This document shows positions 49,104-59,152 of a stretch of 64,000 bases of DNA, one piece after another (position 1 is the stretch's first letter; each line of letters opens with the position of its first letter). The DNA is taken from positions 186,001 through 250,000 of the forward strand of contig JANBRJ010000012.1 of assembly GCA_027577595.1 (NCBI GenBank), given 5' to 3'. A program made the position numbers and the translations under genes. The notes under the pieces are model-generated. The model made no database searches and had not been told where the DNA came from. It was given only the letters and a program-made list of their open reading frames with translations. Origin of the DNA: Coemansia sp. RSA 487. Taxonomy: Eukaryota; Kickxellomycota; Kickxellomycetes; Kickxellales; Kickxellaceae.

Positions 49104-49682
49104 TTAGAGCTGGACCTTAACGCCCAGAAGCTTGATGAACTCGCGCATACACGAACCAATGGCATTATACGCAGGGCCGCTGACGAGGTTTCCGTCAACA
49201 TGGGCGTCGTTGCCAAAAGCATCAAAGTCAATATACTCTGCACCAGCCGTGGTGACTTCCAGCTTACACATAGGGAAGGCCGAGCATGAGCGGCCCTTCA
49301 GAACGCCAGCGGCAGCCAATATCTGCACACCATGGCAGATAGATGCGACTGGAAGGTTCTTGGAGAAGAAGTAGCGCACGACATCAAGCACACGATTGTT
49401 GTAGCGCTGGTATTCGGGGAACCGGCCGCCAGGCACGATGAGTCCTGCGTAATCGCCAATGCTGATGTCGGCAAATGCGTGCGTGAGCTTGAATGGATGG
49501 CCCAGGCGCTCAGAGTACGTTTGCCAACCTTCCATTGTGTGTATCGACGTTTGGACTATGTCGCCTTCCTTCTTGTCTGGGCATACTACGTGGACATCAA
49601 TACCGAGCATCTCGAGAGCCTTGAGCGGAGCAAAGAGCTCATAGTCCTCGACAAAGTCGCCGCTTAGGAGAAGAACCTTCAT
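49104..49682 (-). CDS. DJ-1/PfpI family protein
   Basis: 192 residues, complete single domain. The N-terminal strand MKVLLLSGDFVEDYE contains the conserved acidic residue of the active site. LIVPGGRFPEYQRYN and the nucleophile elbow VASICHGVQILAAAGVLKGR (Cys-His) are typical of the PfpI/DJ-1D branch. Members act as glyoxalase III or protein/nucleotide deglycases, or have stress roles, so the exact reaction is undecided. Plant DJ-1D proteins carry two such domains; this one has one, as in PfpI. It converges on SDHAF3 and diverges from SRP101. Confidence 0.88.
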   Translation of the reverse strand: MKVLLLSGDFVEDYELFAPLKALEMLGIDVHVVCPDKKEGDIVQTSIHTMEGWQTYSERLGHPFKLTHAFADISIGDYAGLIVPGGRFPEYQRYNNRVLDVVRYFFSKNLPVASICHGVQILAAAGVLKGRSCSAFPMCKLEVTTAGAEYIDFDAFGNDAHVDGNLVSGPAYNAIGSCMREFIKLLGVKVQL

Positions 49683-50049
49683 TGTCTGTCTGTTGGGTGT
49701 TATAAGGATTTAAACGACTATTTGGTAAAGAGAAAGCTAAAGGAGGCTTCAGAAATTGCCGGGTTTTTTGTTTGAAAATGAGAAAGAATGCCAGGATCGG
49801 GGGATGAGCAAGACGCTGGGTATATGAAATTGCTCTTCTGCAGATCCACGGCTAATATTAATTTTGGCCTGTTCCTAATCACGACAGGTGCAAAGAAAAG
49901 CCAATAACCCCCCGTTTCTTTGAATGCACTTTCGTTTTCTATAAAACGCTTTTAAAGGTCATTTGGTCGCTTTTAAATCTATTGACCGCTCTCAATTCGA
50001 CCAAGCTTGCTTTTTATTTATTTATATATTTGTTTATTGCCAAAGCAGA
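49683..50049. other. Divergent promoter region, DJ-1-like / SRP101
   Basis: About 370 nt. An in-frame extension of SRP101 (from 49963) encodes a hydrophobic Phe/Tyr-rich stretch that does not fit the family; it is treated as 5'UTR. Nothing else seen. Confidence 0.5.
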
Positions 50050-51948
50050 ATGCTCGACCAGTTCACCATAGCGACCAAGGGCGGAGTGGTTCTGTGGAAC
50101 AAGGAGTATACAGGAATAAGTGGCCATCCCGTGAATTCGCTGATCCAAGATGAGCTAATCCCAGGGGGCCGCACCGAAAGCAGCAAGTACACATCGGGGG
50201 CGTACACGCTGCAATGGACGTTTGCCAATGAGCTCAACGTGATATTCGTGGCCGTGTACCAAAAGATTCTCCAGCTCCCGTACATCGAGGACCTGCTGCG
50301 GCATGTCAAGCGGCATTTCATCAAACGGTTCGAGGACGAAATAAAGGCCCTAATGGGTACCACTGAAGGTGCTACTTTGGACGTGTTTCCGGATTTCGCA
50401 GGCTTTGATGAGGAGTTTGAGCAAGTGTGGAGGGCTGTCGAGGAAAGAGACAAGCGTGAAAGGCAGGGCCGTGCTGGAGGGACGCCGCGCAAGTTCGAGG
50501 ACACTAGAAAGTTCCAGACGACGGCAAAGGGGGCGATGATAGAGCTTGATGAGCTTGCGCAGGCCAAGGACGTGGCGTTTAGCGCAAATGGGCCGTCCTC
50601 CCGTAGAAATGGCGGGAAGATGCGGGCATGGAGCGATCGCAAGGGAGCAAGCCCTAGCGGCGGAAGCGGCAATGAGGAGGAAGGCAAGAAGAAGGGCAAG
50701 AAGGGGAAAGGCAAGCAGGGCAAGGAAAACCGGGTGTGGGGCGACCAGGTGACGAAGGAGTCGATGGCGGCGCTTGATTACAACCAGGACAACGAGGACG
50801 ATGGGAATGGCGCTCGCGCGATCTCTGCGCTAGTTGACGAACACTCAAAGGGAACACGTACGGCGGATGGGATCTATGAAGTGGCAGACGTGGCCGAGCG
50901 CGCATCAAGCACTGGGGCCGACAGAGGATTTGTGCTGCTGGACGACGAAGACGGCGCTGACGGAGAAAACAACAACAGCAGCAGCAGCAGCAGCAGTGGC
51001 GGTGGGATATTTAGTATGTTCAAGAGCCTGACCAGCGGACGCGTGCTGACAGCCGAGGTGCTGGCAGAGCCGATGACGCGGATGCGTGAGCATCTGGCGA
51101 ACAAGAACGTGGCAGCCGAGATTGCTGACCAGATTTGCCAGACGGTGGCCAAGGGCATGGTTGGCGTGCGCGTAGGCGGGCTGCAGAACATCCGCAAGCT
51201 TGTGGAGCAGCACATGGAGTCTGCGCTGACACGCATCCTGACGCCAGTGTCGTCAACCGACATTATCCGCGACATCGAGGACACGACACGGCGCAAGAAG
51301 CGGCCGTACACGATGGCGTTTGTCGGCGTTAACGGCGTGGGCAAGTCGACCAACCTGTCCAAGGTGTGCTACTGGCTTCTGCAGAACAATAAGCGCGTGC
51401 TCATCGCTGCGTGCGACACGTTCCGGTCGGGGGCGGTCGAGCAGCTGCGCGTGCATGTTCGCAATCTGCGTGCGCTGTCTGAGAACCAGAGCGTCGAGAT
51501 CTTTGAGCGCGGCTACGGTAAAGACTCTGCTACGATTGCCAAGGACGCCATATCGTTTGGCGCAACCAATGGGTTCGACGTGGTGCTGATCGACACGGCA
51601 GGGCGGATGCAGGACAACGAGCCGCTGATGCGCGCGCTGGCCAAGCTGGTCAGCGTCAACACACCCGACAAGATTCTGTTTGTCGGTGAGGCGCTCGTGG
51701 GCAACGAGGCCGTTGACCAGCTCCAAAAATTCAACCAGGCGCTGCGCGACTTCTCGGGCCAGTCAAACCCCCGCCACATCGACGGCATCATCCTGACAAA
51801 GTTCGACACTATCGACGATCGCGTTGGCGCGGCGCTATCGATGACATACACGACGGGCCAGCCCATCATCTTTGTCGGCACTGGCCAAACGTACACAGAC
51901 CTGCGCAAAATGAACGTGACCCAGGTTATTCGCGCACTTCTCCGCTGA
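50050..51948 (+). CDS. SRP101: Signal recognition particle receptor alpha subunit
   Basis: 632 residues from MLDQFTIATKGGVVLWNKEY, which aligns with the start of human SRPRA (MLDFFTIFSKGGLVLW). The N-terminal longin-like SRX domain binds the beta subunit. A charged Lys/Gly-rich linker follows, with a Ser run (about residues 315-322), then the N and G GTPase domains: GVNGVGKSTNLSKVCYWL, DTFRSGAVEQL, DTAGRMQDNEPLM and TKFDTIDDRVGAALSM. It is the ER-membrane docking partner of SRP54 in co-translational targeting. The upstream ATG at 49963 adds 29 hydrophobic residues absent from the family, so the start is at 50050. Confidence 0.95.
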   Translation: MLDQFTIATKGGVVLWNKEYTGISGHPVNSLIQDELIPGGRTESSKYTSGAYTLQWTFANELNVIFVAVYQKILQLPYIEDLLRHVKRHFIKRFEDEIKALMGTTEGATLDVFPDFAGFDEEFEQVWRAVEERDKRERQGRAGGTPRKFEDTRKFQTTAKGAMIELDELAQAKDVAFSANGPSSRRNGGKMRAWSDRKGASPSGGSGNEEEGKKKGKKGKGKQGKENRVWGDQVTKESMAALDYNQDNEDDGNGARAISALVDEHSKGTRTADGIYEVADVAERASSTGADRGFVLLDDEDGADGENNNSSSSSSSGGGIFSMFKSLTSGRVLTAEVLAEPMTRMREHLANKNVAAEIADQICQTVAKGMVGVRVGGLQNIRKLVEQHMESALTRILTPVSSTDIIRDIEDTTRRKKRPYTMAFVGVNGVGKSTNLSKVCYWLLQNNKRVLIAACDTFRSGAVEQLRVHVRNLRALSENQSVEIFERGYGKDSATIAKDAISFGATNGFDVVLIDTAGRMQDNEPLMRALAKLVSVNTPDKILFVGEALVGNEAVDQLQKFNQALRDFSGQSNPRHIDGIILTKFDTIDDRVGAALSMTYTTGQPIIFVGTGQTYTDLRKMNVTQVIRALLR

Positions 51949-52145
51949 ACGGAGCTAGCACACTTTTTTTCCAGTCAAGATAATGGGTGAAGGGAAAGCA
52001 GTGTAATGGAAAATGAAATTTTACTAGTGCAAACAATATTAAGATAAAAAAAGGACGAAAGAAGGCATAGCCGCTGTTTGTACAATTCTTTTTACAACCA
52101 TCAAGGAAAAGAAAGCTGCTAAACTATATAATGATTTGGAGCATG

Positions 52146-53294
52146 TCAATCATCGTGCGGCTTCTGAGGAACCGACGGATTGGTTTTGTCAAAGTATCGT
52201 GGTGCACCGTTGCTGCTGCTGGAGCTACGCGCACCACCACCGTCGTTGTCGGTGCTATCATAGTCGTCGTCATCAGTGTCAAAGTCGTTGAAGGTGCGGA
52301 CCTTGTATATACTGTGGAGATTGGTGTCGGGGCTGGGCATAACGATGTCCGTCATATCCATCGATGTGTGCATATCATGGAGCAACGCACGTGTTCCCAC
52401 AAGCGTTCTACTGGAGCCCATGTTTGAAGCATCAGCCATCTCATAGCTCGTATGCACGGTGTCTGGGATGTCTTCGGTGGGTAGCGGAACGTGCCCAGAT
52501 GCCGACCGGCGGGACTCCTCGCCACGGTGTTTTCTCTTAATGAACTGGTCCAGCACCCACGACTCGAAAATATTGAGCGCCAGGGGCCAGAACGCCATGA
52601 CAAAGACGATTTGCAAGCGCGGGCTATCGGCCATTTGCACGGGTTTGAGGACGAGGTCGCCAATGACCACCAGGGCCGGGAAGATGGCTATGAGCGCGAT
52701 GATACTGAGCTTCATGCTGACCATGCTGGCGCAGAAGATGGACGCCTGCTTGAGCCAGCGACGCCAGCTGGGGGGTGTGCCGTAGTCGCCCGACTCGAGC
52801 TCCTTTGCAAGCCCCATGTACGCAGCAATCCGCTCGTAGAGACGCAAGTACATGGCTACAAACAGGATTCCTACCGTGCAGTCCAATGTCAGGTTCAGCA
52901 CGTACCATGAGCATGGGTTCGTGGCATCCGCTGCGTCGGCTTCTTGGTGGCTGCCTCTTAGCGCCGACACAAGCAGATTGGCCATATGCATGAGCGCGCC
53001 CGATATCATTTGCTTGCTGACATCGAACGACCACACCAGCCACGTCCGCCGCGGCTGCTCAAAGTACCGCTTGATTATCAGTGTCGAGAACCCTAGCGTC
53101 CCCACAAGAATCTGCACGAACAGCGAGAACGCCCCGACTAGCTTGCAGTCGAGAAGCTCCGTGTTGCTGGGCAGTAGCGATGAAGGGGCAGTAGGCGAGG
53201 GTGTCAGCAGTAGCAGGGCCGTCGTGTCTGGGGTTCCCATTGTCCCGGTTGCCATAGCTGCTGTAGCCGTTGATAATAATATAGCTGAGCTCAT
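52146..53294 (-). CDS. STIMATE-family multi-pass membrane protein
   Basis: 382 residues with about five hydrophobic segments between residues 45 and 265. The family signature is present: C-K-L-V-G-A-F-S-L-F-V-Q near residue 50, a KRYFEQPRRTWLVWSFDVSK loop, and HMANLLVS. It is homologous in type to human STIMATE/TMEM110 and to the yeast vacuolar protein YPL162C; the animal protein promotes STIM1 coupling at ER-plasma membrane contacts, while the fungal role is unknown. The cytosolic C-terminal ~115 residues are Ser/Asp-rich, with an acidic run near FDTDDDDYDSTD. It starts MSSAILLST. It converges on SRP101. Confidence 0.85.
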   Translation of the reverse strand: MSSAILLSTATAAMATGTMGTPDTTALLLLTPSPTAPSSLLPSNTELLDCKLVGAFSLFVQILVGTLGFSTLIIKRYFEQPRRTWLVWSFDVSKQMISGALMHMANLLVSALRGSHQEADAADATNPCSWYVLNLTLDCTVGILFVAMYLRLYERIAAYMGLAKELESGDYGTPPSWRRWLKQASIFCASMVSMKLSIIALIAIFPALVVIGDLVLKPVQMADSPRLQIVFVMAFWPLALNIFESWVLDQFIKRKHRGEESRRSASGHVPLPTEDIPDTVHTSYEMADASNMGSSRTLVGTRALLHDMHTSMDMTDIVMPSPDTNLHSIYKVRTFNDFDTDDDDYDSTDNDGGGARSSSSSNGAPRYFDKTNPSVPQKPHDD

Positions 53295-53794
53295 TTTTTC
53301 CCTCCAAGGATGAACGCTGGGTGATATCTTTTTGCTGTGATGTATGTGCGGTTTACTTTCGGTATAGTAGCAATTGACCGGTTGGGTAGTAATGGAACAA
53401 AATGAAGAGTAATTTTGAAATTAAGTAGCTAATAGTGGCTGCTCCAACCAAAAATTTCAAGAAGCAATCTATAAAGTGAAAAGCATAAAGAGGAGAAGAG
53501 GGGGAAATGGAAACAGAAACTTGAGTGGAAAAATTAGATAAATCAATGCAGGCACAGGAAAAAGAAAAGGGTGAAAAAGGCGCACAGCTTTGTCAACAGC
53601 CGAGATAGTGGAAAATAAAAATAACAACAACGCCTCTCGTTGGAAGGCATCCATCCACTATCCAAGGGCAAAATAAAGATGTTTGCTAGTGTTCACCAAG
53701 AAACCTCTGAGGCTGGGCCGCGAATAGACACCAGTCTTTGCTTGCTTTTCCAGCTTGCCGATCAACACCCACCAGTAGCGAGACCTTTCTTTCT
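53295..53794. other. Intergenic region, STIMATE promoter and CHK2-like 3' flank
   Basis: About 500 nt, AT-rich with A/G runs, no supported gene. Confidence 0.5.
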
Positions 53795-55636
53795 TTAGCT
53801 CTTCTGGCGTTGGCGTTTAGTTGGCGGAGGTCCCATGGCTGGCGTAGCGCCGTCATTGCCGGCCCGCTTTGCGGCATCGCCACTGGCAGGCGTTGACGAT
53901 GTGGGCTTCCCGGCAGCAGCAGAATTCTCAACGACGGTAGGCGACGGAGTGCGGTCGTGGGGCGTGATATCATCGGCGCCCTTGCGAACGCAGTCGGCGT
54001 ACATCGTGGCCAGCACCGACTCCTTTGCGGCAATCCACGGATGCTTGAACGCCTTGTCGACCGTCATGCGCTTCGCAGGGTCGATACGCAGCAGGCCGTG
54101 GATGAAGGCCCTGCACTCGGGCGAGATCGAGGAGCTCCAGCACGGGGACGAGAAGTCGATGTGGCCCGACAGGATCTGGGAAAACAGGATCTGCGGGTTC
54201 CCCTCGTCGTCGCTGAACGGCAGCATCCCCGACACCATTGCGTACGTCATCACGCCGAGGCTCCAGCAGTCGACAGCCGTCGTGTACCCGACCTCGAGCG
54301 TCTGCCCGGGCTTGACGCCGCCTGAGATCATCTCGGGCGCAATGTACTGGAACGTGCCGCACATCGTCTTCATCAGCTCCTGCTGCCCCGCCGCCTTGGC
54401 CATCCCAAAGTCAGTAAGCATCACTTGGCTGTACGGTACGCTCTTGCTCACCAAAAGCGTATTCTCGGGCTTGAGGTCGCGGTGCGCGATGTTGGCGTCA
54501 TGCAAGTACTTTAGCGCAAGAAGCACCTGGTACACGATGAACCGCGCCTCGTCCTCCGCCAGCCGCTCGTGGTCGTATATGTAGTCGAACAGGTCGCCCC
54601 CGCGGAGAAGCGGCATGAATATGTACACGTGTCGCGGGGTCTCTGCCACATCGTACACGCGCACGATGTTCGGGTGCCGGATCCCGCGCAGCAGATTGAT
54701 CTCGTGGATGTAGTTGGTTCCTCCGCCCGCCGTGCCGTTGAGGCTAAAGTTGCGCTTCTCCATGATCTTCACCGCCATCTGTTGTTGCGTGTCCTTCTTG
54801 TACACCAGCCGGATCTCGGCAAACGTCCCCTTGCCAAGCACGGTGTCGGTGATCTGGTACTTGCTGTCAAGCACGCTGTCGTCGCCCTTAGCGCGCCGGA
54901 TCTTTGTCACGTTTAGGTATGTAAAGTAGTATCCCTTTTTGATTTCAATGACGTCGCCGTGCGACAGGATGACAGACCGCCCCTTTCCGATTCTCTTGCT
55001 GTTCCCTACGCCGTTACAATGTGCCAAAAACAAAAAAGAAAAAAGAAAGGCCAATTTAAGCGATCCACCCGCCTCTGGTTCATGTCTAACAGCCTTTTCT
55101 TCTAGATCTCACGTAGCAAGAAGGTTACGTAACCACCCCCTGGATAGAGGCTCGTACTTTTCCCGCCATGTACTTACAGAATGTACCGTTTGAGCTCAGG
55201 TCCTCGCACACTATCAGGTAGTCGCGCGACTCCTTGTCGACTGTCGCCTTGATCGTGCAGTGCCGGTTTGACGAAACGCTGCTGGTGACCTGTACATGGC
55301 AAGACCGGTGTCTCCCGATGACCACCTGCGAGTCGAGGAATATATCATGGTCTACAGCAAGATCAAGAGTGGCTTTACTCGTAGTTATTAGAACAAAAAC
55401 CGAAAAGGGAAAACACACACTTGGCCTCGCGTTTCTTCCAATAGTGAAAAGACAAACCCCTTTCCCTTGGTACTTTGTCGCTTACCCGATATCTGGCCGC
55501 CGCGCTTCCATACCAGCTTTCCAACAGGCTTTTGGCGCGTCATTACTTGTGACGCGTCATCTTGCGTGAACTGTGTGGCTTCCTCAAACGGCTGTGTCGG
55601 CTGCGTGTAGTCAAAGGGCTCTTCAAGAGACGCCAT
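53795..55636 (-). CDS. CHK2: CHK2/Cds1-type checkpoint kinase (FHA + kinase)
   Basis: Joined as complement(53795..55005,55178..55351,55486..55636), 511 residues. Exon 1 carries an SQ/TQ cluster (TQPTQ, ATQFTQ in the first 25 residues). Exon 2 holds most of the FHA domain (VVIGRHRSCHV, SSNRHCTI, DLSSNGTF), and exon 3 continues WNSKRIGKGRSVILSHGDVI into the kinase domain. Introns of 134 and 172 nt have GTAAGC/CTGTAG and GTAAGT/GCGTAG ends, and both phases match. Kinase motifs: GKGTFAEI loop, AVKIM with the ATP Lys, HRDLKPEN, DFGMAK and APE. The order SCD-FHA-kinase is that of CHK2 and S. pombe Cds1; yeast Rad53 has a second FHA, absent here. It acts downstream of ATM/ATR in DNA damage and replication checkpoints. 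The C-terminus is a disordered basic tail (PTKRQRQKS), a likely NLS. Confidence 0.92.
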
Positions 55637-56004
55637 CCTTTTCTTCTTCGTTTATATAGAGAATAGGGCCTTGTGAGAGCAGTGGTAAATACAAAGGGCG
55701 AGTTCTTATAATTTGGCAGTAGAAGAAAACAACTGTTCAATACAAAAGTGGTCGATAATCGCGATTTTTTAAATATAGCAGGGAACAGCGAAGAGAGAAA
55801 AAAAGTACAGGTTTCTTGGTCAAAACCTTGCATCCACACAACCCTTGTTCCCTTGTTTGTTATTCTTTTGTCCACAGCGGCTGCGGCAGATAGCAGGATT
55901 GGTCAGACCAAGCATATTGGGATGAATGCACAAGAGTTATCTTTTGAAGTGCAAGCGCAAAAAAAAAACCATTGTCTGTTCTAAAGTGTGCACCAGTCTC
56001 GTTG
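55637..56004. other. Intergenic region, CHK2-like upstream and PEX2 3' flank
   Basis: About 370 nt, AT-rich with poly-A near the PEX2 end; no supported gene. Confidence 0.5.
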
Positions 56005-57102
56005 TCATTCGTTCTGTTCAGGCTCTACATGTTCTACGGGTTCTGCGAGCTGGTAGATGCGGTCGACGCTTTTGCCACACCGCAGACAAGTGCATTCGTT
56101 AGCCTCCGTCATCATCCGCATCTTGATACACACGTAGCAGTACGTGTGCGCGCACGGCGTGATGTACGGGTTAATCGCACGATACGGCTGGGTATCATCC
56201 AGATCCGCCGTGCTCTGTGGCTCGTCAACTGTCTTCTCAGCATCAGCAGCGCAGATGGCGCAGGCAGTGTCTGGTAGCGCAGCAACTGCTGGATCAACGG
56301 CCGCAGACGCAGATATGCCAATGGCAGCACGGACCTGACGTGCCATCCACGCGCGCGCCTTGGCCGGGTTGACCAAGGGAACGGCAAACATGACGAACTC
56401 TGTGAACGCGTGCCAAACGAGCTGGCGGTTCAGGAACTCAAACGACACGCTGTGGGACAATTGGGGGCGCGCGCTGACCAGGCGCAAACCCAAGAGACGT
56501 TCGGCTATTGTGCGATACTGGCCAGCGCCCAGGAATGCTACGAAATTGACCAACGCAGCTACACGCATGATCTTCTCGACCCGCTGAACGATGCGCCACG
56601 CTTTGCTCTCCACGCTATCATGTGCTTGGTTGGCCCACCCGAGCGCAGACATCGTTGCAAGCATACGTCGCCACGCATACCGCCCCAATATGGTCACCAC
56701 GCCGAGCGCCCAGACCCGCCGCGAAAACCCACTGGTGTGGGCATAGGCTAGGTTCTGCACCATTTGTCCGTACGTTGCGCGCCGCTTAGTGGATCCCACC
56801 GAGAGGCAGAACAGGACTGCATGGATCGCTGCGTCCAGCTCATGCCGGTATCGGTTGACAAACCGGCTGTCCAGCAGCGAAAACGCCTTGCTCACTGGGT
56901 CCCGGATCATGTCGGCCACCTCGGCATCTAGCAGCTCGGCGTCTAACTTATTCACACGCCCGCTGCGTGGAACCACCGTGCCGAACGCCCCTGGCGTTTG
57001 TTTGGTGCTTTCGTCCTCTAAGCGCGATACTGTCTGCCGCCACGTGTGTTTCCATGGCAGCTGTGGCGCCTGCTGTGGCGGAAGCGTGAATCCGTTGCTC
57101 AT
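56005..57102 (-). CDS. PEX2: Peroxisome biogenesis RING ubiquitin ligase Pex2
   Basis: 365 residues from MSNGFTLPPQQAPQL. The N-terminal Pex2/Pex12 domain (about 45-260) has KLDAELLDAEVADMI, KRRATYGQMVQNLAY and the hallmark SFEFLNRQLVWHAFTEFVMF. The C-terminal RING begins CAICAADAEKT and continues with CAHTYCYVCIKMR and CLRCGKSV. Pex2 is a peroxisomal membrane E3 that forms a complex with Pex10 and Pex12 for ubiquitination and recycling of the import receptor Pex5. The loop between the first RING Cys pair and PCAH is longer than usual. The frame is open 14 codons upstream, without family support. Confidence 0.93.
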   Translation of the reverse strand: MSNGFTLPPQQAPQLPWKHTWRQTVSRLEDESTKQTPGAFGTVVPRSGRVNKLDAELLDAEVADMIRDPVSKAFSLLDSRFVNRYRHELDAAIHAVLFCLSVGSTKRRATYGQMVQNLAYAHTSGFSRRVWALGVVTILGRYAWRRMLATMSALGWANQAHDSVESKAWRIVQRVEKIMRVAALVNFVAFLGAGQYRTIAERLLGLRLVSARPQLSHSVSFEFLNRQLVWHAFTEFVMFAVPLVNPAKARAWMARQVRAAIGISASAAVDPAVAALPDTACAICAADAEKTVDEPQSTADLDDTQPYRAINPYITPCAHTYCYVCIKMRMMTEANECTCLRCGKSVDRIYQLAEPVEHVEPEQNE

Positions 57103-57855
57103 TATTTTGATATTTGCGTAAAGAGGAGGATTTCTAGTAAGCAAGCTAGATAAAAAAGTTCAAGAGAGATAAAAGTACATTGAGGGAGTATAAAATAGCA
57201 AGCTGTGAGACGGCAAAGAGAAATGAAGTGCCAACTCTTGCTGAAAACGCCATTTTTAATAATCGCCGCTCAGGTAAGAAGGCTGCATACCCATCGCTAA
57301 TCGCATTTAGGATACGATCAGATCATGAGCGATTTGTCAGAGCATGCATGATTTTCAGATATCAGCAATTTTGACATCTGTTTTTTTTTTGTGTCACAAA
57401 AACAAATAAACATAGCTCATGCGTTGAGATAAATGAGACTAACCAAAAAAAAGTTATCATTTATCGTAAAGAAATGGCGCAAAGCTCCTTCAAAAAGAAC
57501 AATTGCAGCCTTGTGTCCGTGTCAGGGTGGTGGAGGTGGGTCAATTTGGGGGACGAGAAGGGCAGGAACGCTCCACACAGAAGGATTTCCTTTCAACCGA
57601 ACAATTCCCACCGCGTATTTAGAAAGCGGGTGGCACACAATCAGTCCTTTTCTCAATGCGAAAATCTGGATTCTTTGAAAGGCACTTTTCTCTCGTTTCT
57701 ATTTTTATACCTTGTAAAAGTCTTGGTTTTCTTTTATTTCTTCTCATTCGCCGAATTTCTCGATACTTCCTCCCTCTCTCCTGCCTCCCTTCTCTCTATT
57801 ACCTGATAAATACACCTTTCCCGAGTCTCACTTAACCGTAGTTTATAAATAAGAA
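57103..57855. other. Divergent intergenic region, PEX2 / wall protein
   Basis: About 750 nt. The half near the wall-protein gene has long CT runs (57700-57830) and TTTATAAAT 10 nt before the ATG. Plus-strand short frames here are overlapping and featureless. Consistent with a regulated promoter; no RNA gene seen. Confidence 0.5.
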
Positions 57856-58755
57856 ATGAAGCTTACTTCCACTACGGTCGCGTTTATCGCAGCGCTGGCC
57901 ACTGCAGCAGTCGCCTCCGAAACAACACCAAACCATCCCATCGGTAAGTTCCCCAAGCGTGAAGCCAATATTTTGGGCCAGATCCAAGAAAACATCAACC
58001 AGGCAGCCAGCGACGTGCAAAATTTCTTTGGCATCGGGCATGCCGACGACAATGAAGCGAGCGGAGCAGACACCCCCACGGCCGCCGACGAACCGACGAC
58101 AAAGGCCACCCGTACGTCTCGCTCGTCATCCTCATCGTCTTCTGGCAACAACGATGCGGCCTCGACTGATTCCGCTGAACCAACTGACGACGCTTCTTCC
58201 GCCGCCAACACAAAGAGCACCAAGACATCGTCGTCATCATCATCCGAGAGCCCGACGCCCAGCGGCGACCCTTGCTCCACCGACAAAGAAATGCGGTGCC
58301 CCTCAGGGTCGGCACTTGTGTCGACGTACCAGCAGTGCCTCGATGGGGTGTGGACTAACCAGTCGTGCGACAACAACAACGTGTGTGGCAAGGACAACAA
58401 GGGCAACGTTGCGTGCGTCAGCAAGGAGCAGGCCACCAAGGTCGATAGTCCATGCTCCAACAAGGGCGAGGTGCAGTGCGACGCCACCAACCCAAACAAG
58501 TACCAATCCTGCGATGGCTCGAACTGGCAGACCGGCTCCTGCAACAACAACCTTATGTGCAAAATTGTCAATAGCGCCCCCGTGTGCATCAATTCTGACG
58601 AAGCTACACAGTCCGGTGCCGCCAGCGATTACACGATTATCGAGCCCAGTGCCTTTGTGCCCGAGAGCGCCGCCCCGCTTAAAGCAAAGGCCGCGCTTGC
58701 CTCTGTTACTGCTGCGCTGGCCCTCGCTCTTGCTGCTGTCTCTTGGGGTTTCTAA
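57856..58755 (+). CDS. Secreted GPI-type wall protein with two Cys-rich modules
   Basis: 299 residues. Signal peptide MKLTSTTVAFIAALATAAVA, then FPKR near residue 34, a Kex2-like dibasic site. A Ser/Thr/Asp-rich stretch (about 65-140) suits O-glycosylation. Two tandem Cys-rich modules follow (about 142-190 and 198-245), each with six cysteines in the pattern C-x-n-C-P/D-x-n-C-x-G-x-W-x-x-x-S/C-x-n-C-x-n-C. These resemble chitin-binding CBM19-like modules. The C-terminal hydrophobic segment (ALASVTAALALALAAVSWGF) after a small-residue region is a GPI-attachment signal. The likely role is in the cell wall or at the surface; ligand binding is unproven. Confidence 0.8.
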   Translation: MKLTSTTVAFIAALATAAVASETTPNHPIGKFPKREANILGQIQENINQAASDVQNFFGIGHADDNEASGADTPTAADEPTTKATRTSRSSSSSSSGNNDAASTDSAEPTDDASSAANTKSTKTSSSSSSESPTPSGDPCSTDKEMRCPSGSALVSTYQQCLDGVWTNQSCDNNNVCGKDNKGNVACVSKEQATKVDSPCSNKGEVQCDATNPNKYQSCDGSNWQTGSCNNNLMCKIVNSAPVCINSDEATQSGAASDYTIIEPSAFVPESAAPLKAKAALASVTAALALALAAVSWGF

Positions 58756-59152
58756 AATTCCCTTTCCGCCTAGTATTTTCACCTCTGCCTTCTTTCCTGT
58801 AAAGGCATCTTTTTCACATCCTTAATTTTAATAACAGGATGCTATTGGTACTTCAAACATGTTTTGAACAGTAGACCATCGGCTGTTGGACCGCCGTTGC
58901 CATCGTCAATGTGTAGAAACCCCTCGAGTGGAGTAATAATGCTGTAATGCAAAGTGGTGACGATGCATGTTTGCCAGAGTTAAAAATCTGGCACAAAACG
59001 AACAAAAAAAACATTCAAGCAAAAGTCCTTTGTGTTCACTTTACTCTTTTCACCTTCACATATTCAATACAATATTTACACCTTTTCTTGTAATTTAGCC
59101 TCTTTTGTACTTTATTAATTCCCAATTTTGTCTGCACTCATCTTTACAGCAT
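58756..59152. other. Intergenic region before FAB1
   Basis: About 400 nt, T-rich near FAB1. CTTTACAG ends 3 nt before the FAB1 ATG, so a 5'UTR intron is possible. There is no frame with the cysteine pattern of a FYVE domain on the plus strand. Confidence 0.5.

Noticed and set aside
49963-50049. Upstream hydrophobic extension of SRP101 as a signal anchor
   Set aside because: The family start MLDxFTI is at 50050; the receptor alpha subunit reaches the membrane through its beta subunit.
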